Notes: generated by a model from the sequence alone, not told the origin. 64,000 nt of DNA from Sediminibacter sp. Hel_I_10 (GCF_000688335.1 NZ_JHZX01000001.1:1-64000); one strand, 5' to 3'; positions 32,455 through 42,114 are shown, numbered from the stretch's first letter. Numbers and translations are program-made.

Positions 32455-34212
32455 TTATAGATTTTGAATAAATGCATCTAAATCTGTATGTTCTTGAAGA
32501 TTGAGTTTTTTTCTAAGACGATACCTGCTGGTATTGAGAGATGCTAAGGTGATGTTTTGAAGTGTCGCAATACTTCTACTTTCAATTTTTAATCGAATCA
32601 ACGAGCACAATCGTATTTCGTTTTTGCTGAGATTAGGAAATTGTTCTGTAAGCTTACTAAAAAAGGCATCACTTAATTTTTCCAAACGCTCAAAAAACGC
32701 TTTGGTATCTTCATCAAAAGTGATTTTATTTGAAATTTCTATATCTAATTCTTGAAGTAAATTTGTTTTCTCAGCCCCACTAACTTGTTTGATCTGTTCT
32801 AATTTTTCAGACAGATGGTTCGCCCATTCTTGATTTTGGGTTAATGTAATAGCAAAGTCTGATAGATCCCTTTTTTTAGATTCAATTTCTGTATTGAGTT
32901 GAGAAACCTTAAGTGTTGCATTTTCATATTCATGCTCTGCTATCAATTGTTTGTTTTTTGCATTGACCAAATGCTGCCTTCTGCTTAAAAATAAAAACAA
33001 GAGCAAGACAATAAAAAAGGAGGATATCAAACCAGAAATCCAGAGTTTTGAACGTTGTTTTTTAAGTTCACTTTCCTTTTGGATGCGATCTATCATAAAA
33101 TTTAAAGCCACGCGATCTAGAGTAATATCATTTAACTCTTCCCGCCATTTTTTATCTGCCGCATTACTTATTTCTCTTAAACTATCTGAAAATGACTTAG
33201 AAGCCTTTACCGTCTCGTAAGCCTCTAATGTTTTATTTTGTGCAAATTGCAAGCGTTCTTTAGCGTCCAAATAAGGGATTACTGCATTCTCACTTTTTGA
33301 AACGCCAGTAGTATCTGTTTCCATAATGCGCTCCAATTGAGTGAGCGTCTCTTGAGCCTCTTTCAATTGGTTTAATTTTACGCCGGTTGTAATTAATTGA
33401 GCGCCGGCATTGATCAAGCGCTGCACATCTGGTTGTGAGGTTTTTTCATTAATGGCTGTTTTGTAGAATTCAAAATTGGTTTTGTATAAGTCATAAGCTG
33501 CACTTAAACGGTTGGTTTCTATATAAACATCTGCAATATTATCCCTAACGCTGCCAATAAGTGTATGATCTGGAAATTTAGATTTCAAGATATCGTAAGC
33601 CGTTTCGAAATGATGTAAAGCCGTTTTTAAGTCTTTTTTGTACCATAGAAAATAGAGCCCGTAATTATTAATGGCGGACGGATAATAGATGTAATCTAAA
33701 GACTTCGTGTAGTTCATGTTTGCCTTATGCTCTAAGGCGGCACTATCTAAAAGTCCGACTTTGGCATAGTTCTCAGCCAAAATAGAATGGGCATAGCTGA
33801 GCATATCTACGTATTTGGCCCTTTCACCATTGGTGAGTTCTGATGCATAACGTTTATGGTGATCAAAAAACGCATTGTAATACTTTATAGATTCTTTAGG
33901 AAATCCAATTTCCCGGAACCAATTTCCTGAGTGGAGGTAACTGTCGAGTTTTAAACTATGATGCCCTTCAATATTGGTGAGTAAATCAAGTCGTCTAAAA
34001 TGATTTGATAAATAACTTTGAAGTTGTTTGTCTGTAAATGAGCTTCGTCTGAACGTTTTCATATCCTTTTCAGAGAAAGACTGTTCCATAAGCGCTGTTA
34101 TGGATTGATATTTCTCAAAAGCCTCGTCACTACTCAAGTCTGTGTTTTGAGCTCTCAATGGAAAAGAGAACGTTATTAAAATAACACAAACCAGTATTAT
34201 CGATTTTAACAC
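32455..34212 (-). CDS. TPR-containing membrane regulator with LuxR-like DNA-binding domain, GTG start
   Basis: A hydrophobic N-terminal segment (SIILVCVILITFSFPLRAQ) is a signal peptide, followed by several tetratricopeptide-like helical repeats, a membrane segment (LWISGLISSFFIVLLLFLFL), a coiled coil, and a C-terminal HTH (ERLEKLSDAFFSKLTEQFPN, then LSKNEIRLCSLI and LNTSRYRLRKKL) as in Bacteroidota TPR-LuxR regulators. I place the start at GTG 34212 (585 residues): the longer ATG frame begins at 34281 only 10 bases after a terminator, and a -7-like TATCTTTA lies between (34250-34243). It probably senses an envelope signal. No kinase domain is seen. Confidence 0.78.
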   Translation of the reverse strand: MLKSIILVCVILITFSFPLRAQNTDLSSDEAFEKYQSITALMEQSFSEKDMKTFRRSSFTDKQLQSYLSNHFRRLDLLTNIEGHHSLKLDSYLHSGNWFREIGFPKESIKYYNAFFDHHKRYASELTNGERAKYVDMLSYAHSILAENYAKVGLLDSAALEHKANMNYTKSLDYIYYPSAINNYGLYFLWYKKDLKTALHHFETAYDILKSKFPDHTLIGSVRDNIADVYIETNRLSAAYDLYKTNFEFYKTAINEKTSQPDVQRLINAGAQLITTGVKLNQLKEAQETLTQLERIMETDTTGVSKSENAVIPYLDAKERLQFAQNKTLEAYETVKASKSFSDSLREISNAADKKWREELNDITLDRVALNFMIDRIQKESELKKQRSKLWISGLISSFFIVLLLFLFLSRRQHLVNAKNKQLIAEHEYENATLKVSQLNTEIESKKRDLSDFAITLTQNQEWANHLSEKLEQIKQVSGAEKTNLLQELDIEISNKITFDEDTKAFFERLEKLSDAFFSKLTEQFPNLSKNEIRLCSLIRLKIESRSIATLQNITLASLNTSRYRLRKKLNLQEHTDLDAFIQNL

Positions 34213-34242
34213 GTCAACGTCATATTGGTTAGTAAAACAGCC

Positions 34243-34250
34243 TAAAGATA
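34243..34250 (-). promoter_or_regulatory. Putative -7 element of the TPR regulator gene
   Basis: TATCTTTA on the minus strand is one base off TAnnTTTG and lies about 31 bases before the GTG at 34212. It supports that start over the longer frame from 34281, but no clear TTG is at the right distance. Confidence 0.4.
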
Positions 34251-34290
34251 AACCATTTAGATGACATTGACTTATTGCCACACAAGCATA

Positions 34291-34326
34291 AAAAAAGCCA
34301 GTAGAATAATTTCTACTGGCTTTTTT
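34291..34326 (-). terminator. Strong intrinsic terminator of the PNPOx gene
   Basis: AAAAAAGCCAGTAGAA (34291-34306) and TTCTACTGGCTTTTTT (34311-34326) form a perfect 16-bp stem with a 4-base loop. It ends the PNPOx transcript and separates it from the TPR regulator gene. Confidence 0.88.
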
Positions 34327-34341
34327 ATCAAAATTCTATAC

Positions 34342-34842
34342 TTAAGAATGTAAATTCCCTTGTTCTGCAATATCAGGGTTTTCTCCAGATATGGCACCTA
34401 CGCCCATCTTAAACAAAGTCACCAATTTATTATGTTTTGGTTCCCAATAATGTGCTGAATGCGGTTTGATTTGTATGGCTGTTAAATTAGGATCATCTAA
34501 ACCATCAAACCAATTATCATCAGTTTTGCCGTACAACTCCTTCAGAATCTGAGGATCGGTTGTAATCGTAGCTTCACCAGAAACTACCATAAAGGTCATA
34601 TCTCCAGGCTTACTATACATTAGTTGTACTTTAGGATCTGCGATAATATTTTTATTGTGATCGCTATCCTTTCCACTCAAAAACCAAACGTTCCCTTCAT
34701 CATCTACTTTCTTTGTGCTCATAGGGATCACATGAAACGGCATGTGGTTGATTGTTGTTGCCAACATTGCAAAATCAATCGACTCTGCAAGCTCTTTGAT
34801 TTTAGCTTTGGCTTCTTTATTATATAAATTATTAGTGCTCAT
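34342..34842 (-). CDS. Pyridoxamine-5'-phosphate-oxidase-fold protein (general stress protein 26-like)
   Basis: This 166-residue protein of the PNPOx-like split-barrel fold has VIPMSTKKVDDEGNVWFLSG, PKVQLMYSKPGD and FMVVSGEATI, as in the FMN- or F420-binding general stress protein 26 group. The flavin-binding strand is visible, but the residues for pyridoxamine phosphate are not evident, so it is probably not a vitamin B6 enzyme. It starts 26 bases after the aldehyde dehydrogenase stop and probably shares its transcript, ended by the strong terminator. Confidence 0.85.
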   Translation of the reverse strand: MSTNNLYNKEAKAKIKELAESIDFAMLATTINHMPFHVIPMSTKKVDDEGNVWFLSGKDSDHNKNIIADPKVQLMYSKPGDMTFMVVSGEATITTDPQILKELYGKTDDNWFDGLDDPNLTAIQIKPHSAHYWEPKHNKLVTLFKMGVGAISGENPDIAEQGNLHS

Positions 34843-34868
34843 TATTTTATTGTTTTAGTTTGAACTAT

Positions 34869-36257
34869 TTACTTATTAAGACTCATAACAGATTTCTCAT
34901 TGATGAATTCCTTAATTCCGAAGCCACCATGTTCTCTACCATAGCCTGAATTTTTTACGCCACCAAACGGCATGTTAGGCTGTGCTAATCCAAAGGAGTT
35001 AATAAATACCATCCCTGTATCAAAATGTGATTTGGCAAGTTCGAAGGCCTTATCTTCATCTTTAGAGAAAATTCCACCACCTAAACCAAATCGACTATCA
35101 TTGGCAATACGCATGGCGTCCTTATCATCTTTTGCTTTAATTAGAGAGGCCACAGGCCCAAATAACTCGTCATCGTAAGCTGGTTGACCTGGTTTTACAT
35201 CGGCTAACACTGTTGATGGATAGAAAAATCCTTTCCCACTCGGTACTTTACCACCACATAGAATGGTTGCGCCTTTCTTTACACTTTCTTCTAATTGCTC
35301 ATGCAATTTATCGCGAAGATCTTTTCTTGCCATTGGCCCCATTTTAGAGTCGTCTTTCGTAGGATCTCCATGATTAATGGCTTCCATCCCTTTAACGAAG
35401 GCCTTTTTAAATTCTTCGTACACCGCCTCTACCACAACAAATCGTTTTGCAGCTACACAAGTTTCACCATTGTTGTAAATACGCCCTTGTACGCAAGTTT
35501 TTGCCGCTAATTCAACGTCAGCATCCTCTAGCACCAAATAGGCATCATTACTACCAAGTTCTAATACGGTCTTTTTAAGATTCTCTCCAGCTTTTTTAGC
35601 AATAATTTTACCAGCTGCAGAGCTCCCTGTTAAAGTAACTCCTCGCACCAAATCATGTTCTATAATTTTATCTGACACGTCATGATCTATCACCAATACA
35701 GTAAATAGGTCTTTAGGAAGTCCTGCTTTTTCAAAAATCTCCTTAATCTTCAATGCTGATCCTGTTACGTTTTCTGCATGCTTTAATAATACACCGTTAC
35801 CTGCCATTAAATTTGCAATAGCATAACGAATCACTTGATATGCAGGAAAATTCCATGGTTGAATTCCGTAAATCACTCCTACTGGTGCATATTGAATAAC
35901 CCCTTTACCGCCTTCAGGCAATTCTCGGTGTTTGTCTTGAAGTTCTTTCATTCCTTCTGTAGCTGTATAGTCACAGATAGCAGCACAAAGCTCAACTTCT
36001 TGATGCCCTTGTTTTATAAGTTTACCCATTTCCGCAGTCATCAGCTGTACCAGCTCATCTTTTTGCTTAGAAAGTTGTTTTCCTATACTTTTGATTAGTT
36101 CTGCTCTATCCTTTAAGGACTTGTGCTTCCATTCCGTAAAAGCCTCATGACATTTTTCAACACTTTTAATAGCGTCGGCTTCAGTCATTAAGTCATAGGT
36201 TTTAATGGTTTCCTCTGTTGTTGGGTTTATGGTTTTTATTTGTTTCTTATCACTCAT
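34869..36257 (-). CDS. NAD(P)-dependent aldehyde dehydrogenase (succinate-semialdehyde dehydrogenase-like)
   Basis: This 462-residue aldehyde dehydrogenase has PWNFP (134-138), the nucleotide loop GSSAAG (211-216), Glu233 in LELGSN and catalytic Cys267 in NNGETCVAAKR. It oxidises an aldehyde to the acid with NAD(P). Length and segments are close to bacterial succinate-semialdehyde dehydrogenases, but substrate cannot be read. It heads a likely pair with the PNPOx-like gene in a stress-type neighbourhood. Confidence 0.9.
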   Translation of the reverse strand: MSDKKQIKTINPTTEETIKTYDLMTEADAIKSVEKCHEAFTEWKHKSLKDRAELIKSIGKQLSKQKDELVQLMTAEMGKLIKQGHQEVELCAAICDYTATEGMKELQDKHRELPEGGKGVIQYAPVGVIYGIQPWNFPAYQVIRYAIANLMAGNGVLLKHAENVTGSALKIKEIFEKAGLPKDLFTVLVIDHDVSDKIIEHDLVRGVTLTGSSAAGKIIAKKAGENLKKTVLELGSNDAYLVLEDADVELAAKTCVQGRIYNNGETCVAAKRFVVVEAVYEEFKKAFVKGMEAINHGDPTKDDSKMGPMARKDLRDKLHEQLEESVKKGATILCGGKVPSGKGFFYPSTVLADVKPGQPAYDDELFGPVASLIKAKDDKDAMRIANDSRFGLGGGIFSKDEDKAFELAKSHFDTGMVFINSFGLAQPNMPFGGVKNSGYGREHGGFGIKEFINEKSVMSLNK

Positions 36258-36412
36258 TTTTTTTGTTTTTATATTCAGTTACAAGATAGAGACGATTGGC
36301 TGTTTAGACTGACGGTATCCAATCAAAAATTGCTTTGTTTCAATTGAAACAGACGTTTTCCGTAAAACAAGAAATATCTTGGACAGATAAAAGCGAATCC
36401 TGTTTTTATAAT

Positions 36413-36420
36413 TAATTTTG
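36413..36420 (+). promoter_or_regulatory. Putative -7 element of the phospholipase gene
   Basis: TAATTTTG matches TAnnTTTG and lies 23 bases before the ATG at 36444. The -33 TTG nearest (36379-36381) is too far away. Confidence 0.45.
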
Positions 36421-36443
36421 CATAAACCAATCCCGTCTTAATT

Positions 36444-37283
36444 ATGAATGCTTTTTTCTCAAAACGGCACCTCGTTGCTTCCTTTTGTGTCATTTTAATG
36501 CAATACGTCGCTTTTGCCCAATCGGACATTAAAAAAGACAGCACAACGCTCAACAATAAAATAAAGGATATGCCAGGGTTTACTATTTATGGCAACAATT
36601 ACTTTATTACTGGAACTACTGTAGGCGAAACACCTGATGAAAATAATAGCGACGGAAAACTAAAAATTGGGTTTAAGCAACGGCTGACCAACAAAACGCT
36701 TCCTTTTGACACCTATTTGTTTTTTACCTATCAACAAACTGCATTTTGGGATGTTTACAAAAAATCATTCCCTTTTAGAGAAACCAATTATAATCCTTCA
36801 GTAGCTTTGGTAAAACCGCTTTATAAAGGGAAAGCCTATGATGGATTGGTACAATTTCAGTTTGAACATGAGAGCAACGGACTAAGTGGTGACAGTTCTA
36901 GAAGTTGGAACCGCCTTTCTCTCATTTATGAGCGTTATTTATCTGACCATTTGACTGGAAGTTTAAAAGTATGGTTGCCTGTTGGTAATAAAGAGGACAA
37001 TAGAGATATTACAGATTATAGAGGCTATCAACAAATTGATTTGTCCTATAAACTGAACCACAATTTTATATTTGAGACCGAAATTAGAAAAGGGTTTAGC
37101 TTAGATTGGAAAGGCAGCATCCTTCTTGGCGCCAATTACCGTATCTCTGACGCTTCTGATCAATTTATCTATCTCCAATACTTTTTAGGCTATTCTGAGA
37201 ACTTAATTACATATGACCAGCACACCCAGAGATTGAGGTTGGGAATTGTCTTTAAGGATTTATTTTTGAAATTTAGAAAGTAA
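36444..37283 (+). CDS. pldA: Outer-membrane phospholipase A
   Basis: This 279-residue protein has a signal peptide (ending QYVAFAQS) and a 12-strand-type barrel. The catalytic segment EHESNGLSGDSSRSWNR carries His142, Ser144 and Asn156 with Ser152 as the likely calcium site, the same arrangement as in E. coli OMPLA. It would hydrolyse phospholipids that reach the outer leaflet after envelope damage, when dimerised with calcium. It is monocistronic, divergent from the aldehyde dehydrogenase gene. Confidence 0.9.
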   Translation: MNAFFSKRHLVASFCVILMQYVAFAQSDIKKDSTTLNNKIKDMPGFTIYGNNYFITGTTVGETPDENNSDGKLKIGFKQRLTNKTLPFDTYLFFTYQQTAFWDVYKKSFPFRETNYNPSVALVKPLYKGKAYDGLVQFQFEHESNGLSGDSSRSWNRLSLIYERYLSDHLTGSLKVWLPVGNKEDNRDITDYRGYQQIDLSYKLNHNFIFETEIRKGFSLDWKGSILLGANYRISDASDQFIYLQYFLGYSENLITYDQHTQRLRLGIVFKDLFLKFRK

Positions 37284-37340
37284 GTTGTTGACTTAGTAGC
37301 ACTTATTTTGAAGTTACAATTTCTGATGACCGATTCTATT

Positions 37341-37901
37341 TCAATGCGTCATGCTAACTTCTGGATCTAACGCCATCACATCGCCAGTATATTCTATTGA
37401 AAATCGTTTATCACCATTTAATCGCAGCGACGTTCTTCCGCTAGGAAATAAGGTTAAAAAAACCGAATAGCCTTCATTTTTGCTACGTGCCCTAAAGGTC
37501 ATGGTATAGCTGTTCTTTTTCTCGTTTTTATTCACCTTATAATCTTCTATAGTGCCTTCAAGCGTTATACTTGCATCGCCTCCATAATGACCAGAAGACA
37601 TCTGTACTTCGCCAAAATAAGGTAATTCCGCAGAAATAGAATCACCTTTTATTCTGAAATAGTTAGAGTTACCAATTAGGCTAACGTTACTCGCAGAACT
37701 TCCTGGAGGAAAAAAACCCGCATTTTGAAGACTCAATAGCGCATTTGTTGCCATAGGCGAAGCCCAGTCTGATTCTATTTCAAATGACTTCTCACGCACC
37801 AACTGATCTAATTTTGCAATCTGTTCTGGAGTAGCACTTGTCTTAGAAGACCCGCAGCTCATCAAAAAACAGGCCGTTAGAAATGTGAGTAGTAATTTCA
37901 T
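37341..37901 (-). CDS. DUF4251-type lipoprotein
   Basis: A lipoprotein signal (MKLLLTFLTACFLMSCGSS) is followed by a single DUF4251-like domain: PFFGEVQMSSGHYGG-type segment (ISAELPYFGEVQMSSGHYGG) and a strand-rich end (GRTSLRLNGDKRFSIEY). Function is unknown; many Bacteroidota carry it. ATG 37901 is chosen because it puts the lipobox Cys at residue 16; the frame extends 14 codons further. It is transcribed just downstream of nothing obvious; the dipeptidase gene ends 67 bases upstream. Confidence 0.8.
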   Translation of the reverse strand: MKLLLTFLTACFLMSCGSSKTSATPEQIAKLDQLVREKSFEIESDWASPMATNALLSLQNAGFFPPGSSASNVSLIGNSNYFRIKGDSISAELPYFGEVQMSSGHYGGDASITLEGTIEDYKVNKNEKKNSYTMTFRARSKNEGYSVFLTLFPSGRTSLRLNGDKRFSIEYTGDVMALDPEVSMTH

Positions 37902-37967
37902 GTTTATGATTTTTTCAATAGCGTTATAAATTACAAAAATCATCTTTGATCTATTCCAAAGAAAATC

Positions 37968-39422
37968 TTAAAAATTAGTCTTTAAAAAACGCATGCCATT
38001 TTTAGTCATGATTCTAGAGATCACCTCGTCAGCCTCCAGATTATTATCTGGATTATTAAAGGGTTTCTTCTGAAGGTAATTATAAGCATGCCGCTCTAGA
38101 AAATCAGCTAGAAAGGGCAACTCTTCCGCAGTCCAAAATGAATTTAAGGGATCAATAATACCATCAAAATCACTACCAATCACCATACAATCCCAAGCAA
38201 AAAGTCCTTCTGCATCTAAGACCTCAGCAATATGTTGCATTTGGTACCAAAGTAACTCAGATCTATAATGCATAATTTTAGAACGGCTCAAAGCGCTCTT
38301 AGTGTCCTTTAAGGTTTGCTTATTGACCACTCGCCGCTCATCTAGTTGCAGGCCAAAAATGCCTTTGCTTTTAGCAATACGAATCAATTCGGCATTGAAA
38401 AAATTTATATCCACTGGGTTAAGCTTTGTAGCTACAGTAGATCCCTTTTGAGTTTGATCTTTAAAGGAAGCCAAACCATTAGCTGCACCATGACTAACAA
38501 CTATAGGAAGGTTTTTATAGGCAGGTGTGTTGTCTATAATATCATAAAACTCTTGTCGCGAAGCCACACTCATGTGTTTGACATCTATTAAGATGCGACG
38601 TCCATTGGTATCACTCAAAAGCTCATTTATAATGTTTACACCCATGGCTGTAAAACCGAGATTTAATCCTTGAGATTGATCTACTTGACTTTTTACCAGA
38701 TTGGTAAAGCTTTCTGCATGTCCGCAAATGTGATTCCAAAAATGATGCGCAACGGTCACAAAAAACGGCGGTGCATCCCATTGCTTGATGGCCTTGAGAT
38801 TGGCCAGAAAATCGTCTTCGTTGGGCGGTAACTCTATATTACTGTTTAGCACGTGTAATCCTTCTATAGATAGGATCACGCAAATGGTCGTAATCTTGGT
38901 GCTGGGTTGTTTTGAAGCCTCGATAACCGCTTCAATATCTTGATAATTTCGAACAATTCGATATTTAAACTTTCCCTCTGGCAAAGTAAACACAACATTA
39001 TTCAATTGCAGGTAGAAGTCGTATTCTCGATCTAGATCTTCAAAATAATTAACCATTCTCTGTATGGCATCCACACGCTTTTTACCCACGCCAGTAGCAA
39101 AATTAGAAGCCATGTCCTTTAAAAACTCGGTTTTTAGTTTATTATCAAAAAAGGGTTTTTCTATGGGATACAGGGAAGCGCAAATTACAGATACTCCTCC
39201 TTTGGATAAACTGGTGAAATTGGCTTGTGAAAATTTGGTTAAATTCACAATGTAATTAAGAAGCTTATCCCCAATTGATGGCGGGTTGTAGTGCCAAATG
39301 CTATTAGAGCGACTTCGGTTAAAATTGTTAACACCAATCGTTTTATAGTTAAAACTTTTACCATAAGGCTTTAGCGCCGGGTGGCAATGAAAGTCAACAT
39401 AATTATTTTTCTCTAGAGACAT
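37968..39422 (-). CDS. Membrane-dipeptidase-family (M19) metallopeptidase
   Basis: This 484-residue amidohydrolase-fold protein of the renal dipeptidase family has an N-terminal metal motif VDFHCHPALKPYG, IDVKHMSVASR and VVSHGAANG (metal His), and MVIGSDFDGI near the end, typical of M19. It would cleave dipeptides, possibly D-amino-acid-containing ones, with zinc. It is longer than classic M19 enzymes (about 350-400). No signal peptide is seen, so it is likely cytoplasmic. Substrate unknown. Confidence 0.85.
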   Translation of the reverse strand: MSLEKNNYVDFHCHPALKPYGKSFNYKTIGVNNFNRSRSNSIWHYNPPSIGDKLLNYIVNLTKFSQANFTSLSKGGVSVICASLYPIEKPFFDNKLKTEFLKDMASNFATGVGKKRVDAIQRMVNYFEDLDREYDFYLQLNNVVFTLPEGKFKYRIVRNYQDIEAVIEASKQPSTKITTICVILSIEGLHVLNSNIELPPNEDDFLANLKAIKQWDAPPFFVTVAHHFWNHICGHAESFTNLVKSQVDQSQGLNLGFTAMGVNIINELLSDTNGRRILIDVKHMSVASRQEFYDIIDNTPAYKNLPIVVSHGAANGLASFKDQTQKGSTVATKLNPVDINFFNAELIRIAKSKGIFGLQLDERRVVNKQTLKDTKSALSRSKIMHYRSELLWYQMQHIAEVLDAEGLFAWDCMVIGSDFDGIIDPLNSFWTAEELPFLADFLERHAYNYLQKKPFNNPDNNLEADEVISRIMTKNGMRFLKTNF

Positions 39423-39578
39423 TTACTTTAGGTTTAAACAGCTTCTCAATAAAACTGTGTTCTAAAGTTATAAAAATTAAGGTTGTCTTGTATCCCAAAA
39501 TCTCGAGTTTATAAGAACAAATACTTATGACATTATCGAAACTAAAATCTCAAATCTAGAGGATACTGCAAATATCCT

Positions 39579-40856
39579 TTATCGGTATTCTGAAGTAATG
39601 CCTTCTACGCGTAATCCATCTTCTAAGGTTAAAATCAAACCTTGGGCCGCACGTTCTCCAGAGCACATAGCGGCATTTAAAGATCCGTTAAGCATTTGAT
39701 CTCCTGCCAAAAATATCGTTGGTTTTAATTGGGTTTCGGTTGGAGAGCAGTTGTTTTGTAAATCTTTTAACTTCGGAAGCGCCTTTTTGATGGTATAGCG
39801 TTTCAAAAAAACAGTGTCCTTAATATCACAATAGGTCTTTAAATCTGCTTGCACGCGCTCAATCAATTGCTCCTCGTTTAAGTTATGGGATTTTACCACG
39901 GTAACCGATAATAGCTCTTGGTTTCCTGATGTTGAGGTGTCTAGGTTAGAATTAAAGAATAGATTATTAATAAGCGCATCATCATCAGCCACTAGCCCAA
40001 TAATTGGCTTTTTAATATGGCGGTCTGCCAATGTGAAATATAAATTATCACAAGATTTCCAATGAGTTTCTGTGTTCAAATTAGAAATTAATGACGTGGC
40101 TTCAGTGGCAATAATGGTAAAATGGGTATCCAGTTTTTCTTGGTTCTCTAGAAGGATGTGATCATCTTTTACTTCGGAAACTTTAGTATTGAATAAAAAT
40201 TTGGTATGCTTTAATTGCGATTGTAATTGTTCAGGGATGGCCTTGATACCAGCTTTTGGCATCACCGCGAGTCCTTCTCCAAACATCTTGTAGACAAATT
40301 CAAACATTCTACTAGACGTTTCTAAATGTGGTTCTAGGAATATTCCGGCAAAAAAGGGTTTAAAAAAGCTTGAAATCATATCTGCACTAAATCCTTCTTT
40401 TACCAAATAGTCATGTGTGCTTAATTCTTCCGAAGAAAAGATATCCTCTAAGGATTTCTTTTTAAGCTTTACATTGAGTTTTAAAATGTTAAGTTTGTCG
40501 CTAAAGTTCCCCACGTTTGCCGTTAAGGTTGAAAAGAGTAGCGATAGATCCCGAAGCGGGTCGCCAATAGTTGAAGCTTTACCGTTTTTGAAAATAACGG
40601 CTCCTGGAATAAACTTTTGAAGTTGCAACGCCTTATAATCCAAATGCTTTTTAGCCATTGGATAAGCCTCTAGAAGTACTTGAAATCCATGGTCTAGCTG
40701 ATAATTATTTATAATATCTGTCTTTACCCGACCTCCAACTTGGCCAGAACTTTCAATAATGACAGGTTTATAGCCTTGTGCTTCTAATGTTTTGGCTGCA
40801 ATGAGTCCACTGATTCCAGCACCAACGATGTGGATTTTATAGTCCGTTCTTTTCAT
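39579..40856 (-). CDS. FAD-dependent amine-oxidase/desaturase-like oxidoreductase
   Basis: This 425-residue flavoprotein has an N-terminal Rossmann motif IHIVGAGISGLIAAKTLEAQ, an amine-oxidase-type second motif (GGRVKTDIINNY) and the C-terminal FAD segment IFLAGDQMLNGSLNAAMCSG. Relatives include protoporphyrinogen and carotenoid desaturases and monoamine oxidases. Substrate cannot be read; no carotenoid genes are nearby. It stands alone between the dipeptidase and peroxiredoxin-like genes. Confidence 0.82.
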   Translation of the reverse strand: MKRTDYKIHIVGAGISGLIAAKTLEAQGYKPVIIESSGQVGGRVKTDIINNYQLDHGFQVLLEAYPMAKKHLDYKALQLQKFIPGAVIFKNGKASTIGDPLRDLSLLFSTLTANVGNFSDKLNILKLNVKLKKKSLEDIFSSEELSTHDYLVKEGFSADMISSFFKPFFAGIFLEPHLETSSRMFEFVYKMFGEGLAVMPKAGIKAIPEQLQSQLKHTKFLFNTKVSEVKDDHILLENQEKLDTHFTIIATEATSLISNLNTETHWKSCDNLYFTLADRHIKKPIIGLVADDDALINNLFFNSNLDTSTSGNQELLSVTVVKSHNLNEEQLIERVQADLKTYCDIKDTVFLKRYTIKKALPKLKDLQNNCSPTETQLKPTIFLAGDQMLNGSLNAAMCSGERAAQGLILTLEDGLRVEGITSEYR

Positions 40857-40937
40857 GTTATAAAGATAATCGTAAAACCATTGCTACAAAAGCTGCGGTT
40901 TTGCTTTTTATGAGAATTTCATACTGAAATTAAAAAA

Positions 40938-40974
40938 GGACGTTTGGCTTCATGACTAAATGATGCCGAACGTC
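40938..40974 (-). terminator. Intrinsic terminator of the peroxiredoxin-like gene
   Basis: GGACGTTTGGC (40938-40948) pairs with GCCGAACGTCC (40964-40974) over 11 bp with one G-T pair and a 15-base loop, followed on the minus strand by TTTTTT. Confidence 0.75.
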
Positions 40975-41002
40975 CGTTACATTTTATGTATTGAAATGGC
41001 AT

Positions 41003-41509
41003 TTAAGCCTCTCCTCTAGCCGGATAATCCTTGTCTAGAATAAAATCAATAGCTTTTAAAAGGTCGTCAAAATCTGGACGGGCAAAAGGCATGGTTTGTA
41101 CCGAAGAACAATACAGTTCTCCATCTGGTCTAATTAAAAACAACCCTGGCTCAAAAAACATGTCTGGCTCTTCCTTAATGCCTTTAGATGCAAACAATCC
41201 CCATTCTTTTGCTTTTTCAATCGGAAATTCAAACCCTACAGGAATATCTGCAATATCCCATTCGTCATAAGTAGCTTTCGCTAATTTTTCGGTATTGGCA
41301 CTTATGGCAATCACGTTAACGCCTCTACTCGTAAATTGATCTAATTTACTTTGAAGTTCCTCAAGATATTTTTTGCAGACTGGGCAATGCTTCCCTCTAT
41401 AAAATACAATCAAACTAAAATTCTTAGGATCTTGTTCCTCTAGATTCCATTTGGTATCATTTACTAAATCTATACTAATGTTGGGTACTTTTGTTCTTGG
41501 TTTTATCAT
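41003..41509 (-). CDS. Peroxiredoxin-like AhpC/TSA-family protein
   Basis: The 168-residue thioredoxin-fold protein has the redox pair CPVC (Cys42, Cys45) in FYRGKHCPVCKKYLEELQ, the typical spacing for a peroxiredoxin-like/AhpC-TSA protein that scavenges peroxides with two cysteines in a CXXC motif. It lacks a signal peptide. Its ATG overlaps the fasciclin stop by one base (41509), so the two are co-transcribed. Confidence 0.82.
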   Translation of the reverse strand: MIKPRTKVPNISIDLVNDTKWNLEEQDPKNFSLIVFYRGKHCPVCKKYLEELQSKLDQFTSRGVNVIAISANTEKLAKATYDEWDIADIPVGFEFPIEKAKEWGLFASKGIKEEPDMFFEPGLFLIRPDGELYCSSVQTMPFARPDFDDLLKAIDFILDKDYPARGEA

Positions 41510-42114
41510 TATTTTTCTGTGTTTATGGTATTATTATCTTGTGGCATTAACATACCACCTATGTTATGTATTGCGCCGTTAGTTGCTTCAATATCTAATT
41601 TTAAAATGTTCACTTCATTTCCTAACTCATCAGTAATGATGATGATGTTATTTTCTTTTACGAATGAAATGAAAGCGCCTTGTTTAGTCATCAATCGATA
41701 TACGCCTTTATCTACTGGCACCACTGAAGCATTGAGTGCGCTCCCTGTGATAACGTCATCTACAATGTGGTAATTGATGATGTTTCTCAACTTTTCCAGA
41801 CGTTCCTGAGCGGTTAATCCCTCAAGCTCGTTATCAATAAGGTTATTAACATCTGCATCATCTGGTGCAAATATGGTAACGTTATCTAAGTCTTTTAATT
41901 CATCAAACATTTTGGCCATATTGACCATTTTTAAAAATCCGTTATATTTAGGGTTGGTTTCCAAGGCTTCAAATAAGGATTGCTGTTCTCCAAACTCGGC
42001 ATTGGGAGCCATAAGCCCAGAGTCTTCTTTAATTAACGGATTGTCTTTAGAGTTGCCCTTACAATTGATTAAAGATGTACTGGCAAGAACGAATAGTAAT
42101 AAGAACTTTCTCAT
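41509..42114 (-). CDS. Fasciclin-domain lipoprotein
   Basis: This 201-residue lipoprotein (signal MRKFLLLFVLASTSLINCKG) has one FAS1 domain: QSLFEALETNPKYNGFLKMV, NVTIFAPDDADVNNLID, IINYHIVDDVI and NGAIHNIGGMLMPQ. FAS1 domains mediate adhesion or matrix contacts at the cell surface. ATG 42114 is chosen for the lipobox; the frame extends 11 codons. It is preceded by a terminator that separates it from the 124-residue exported protein and is coupled to the peroxiredoxin-like gene. Confidence 0.88.
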   Translation of the reverse strand: MRKFLLLFVLASTSLINCKGNSKDNPLIKEDSGLMAPNAEFGEQQSLFEALETNPKYNGFLKMVNMAKMFDELKDLDNVTIFAPDDADVNNLIDNELEGLTAQERLEKLRNIINYHIVDDVITGSALNASVVPVDKGVYRLMTKQGAFISFVKENNIIIITDELGNEVNILKLDIEATNGAIHNIGGMLMPQDNNTINTEK

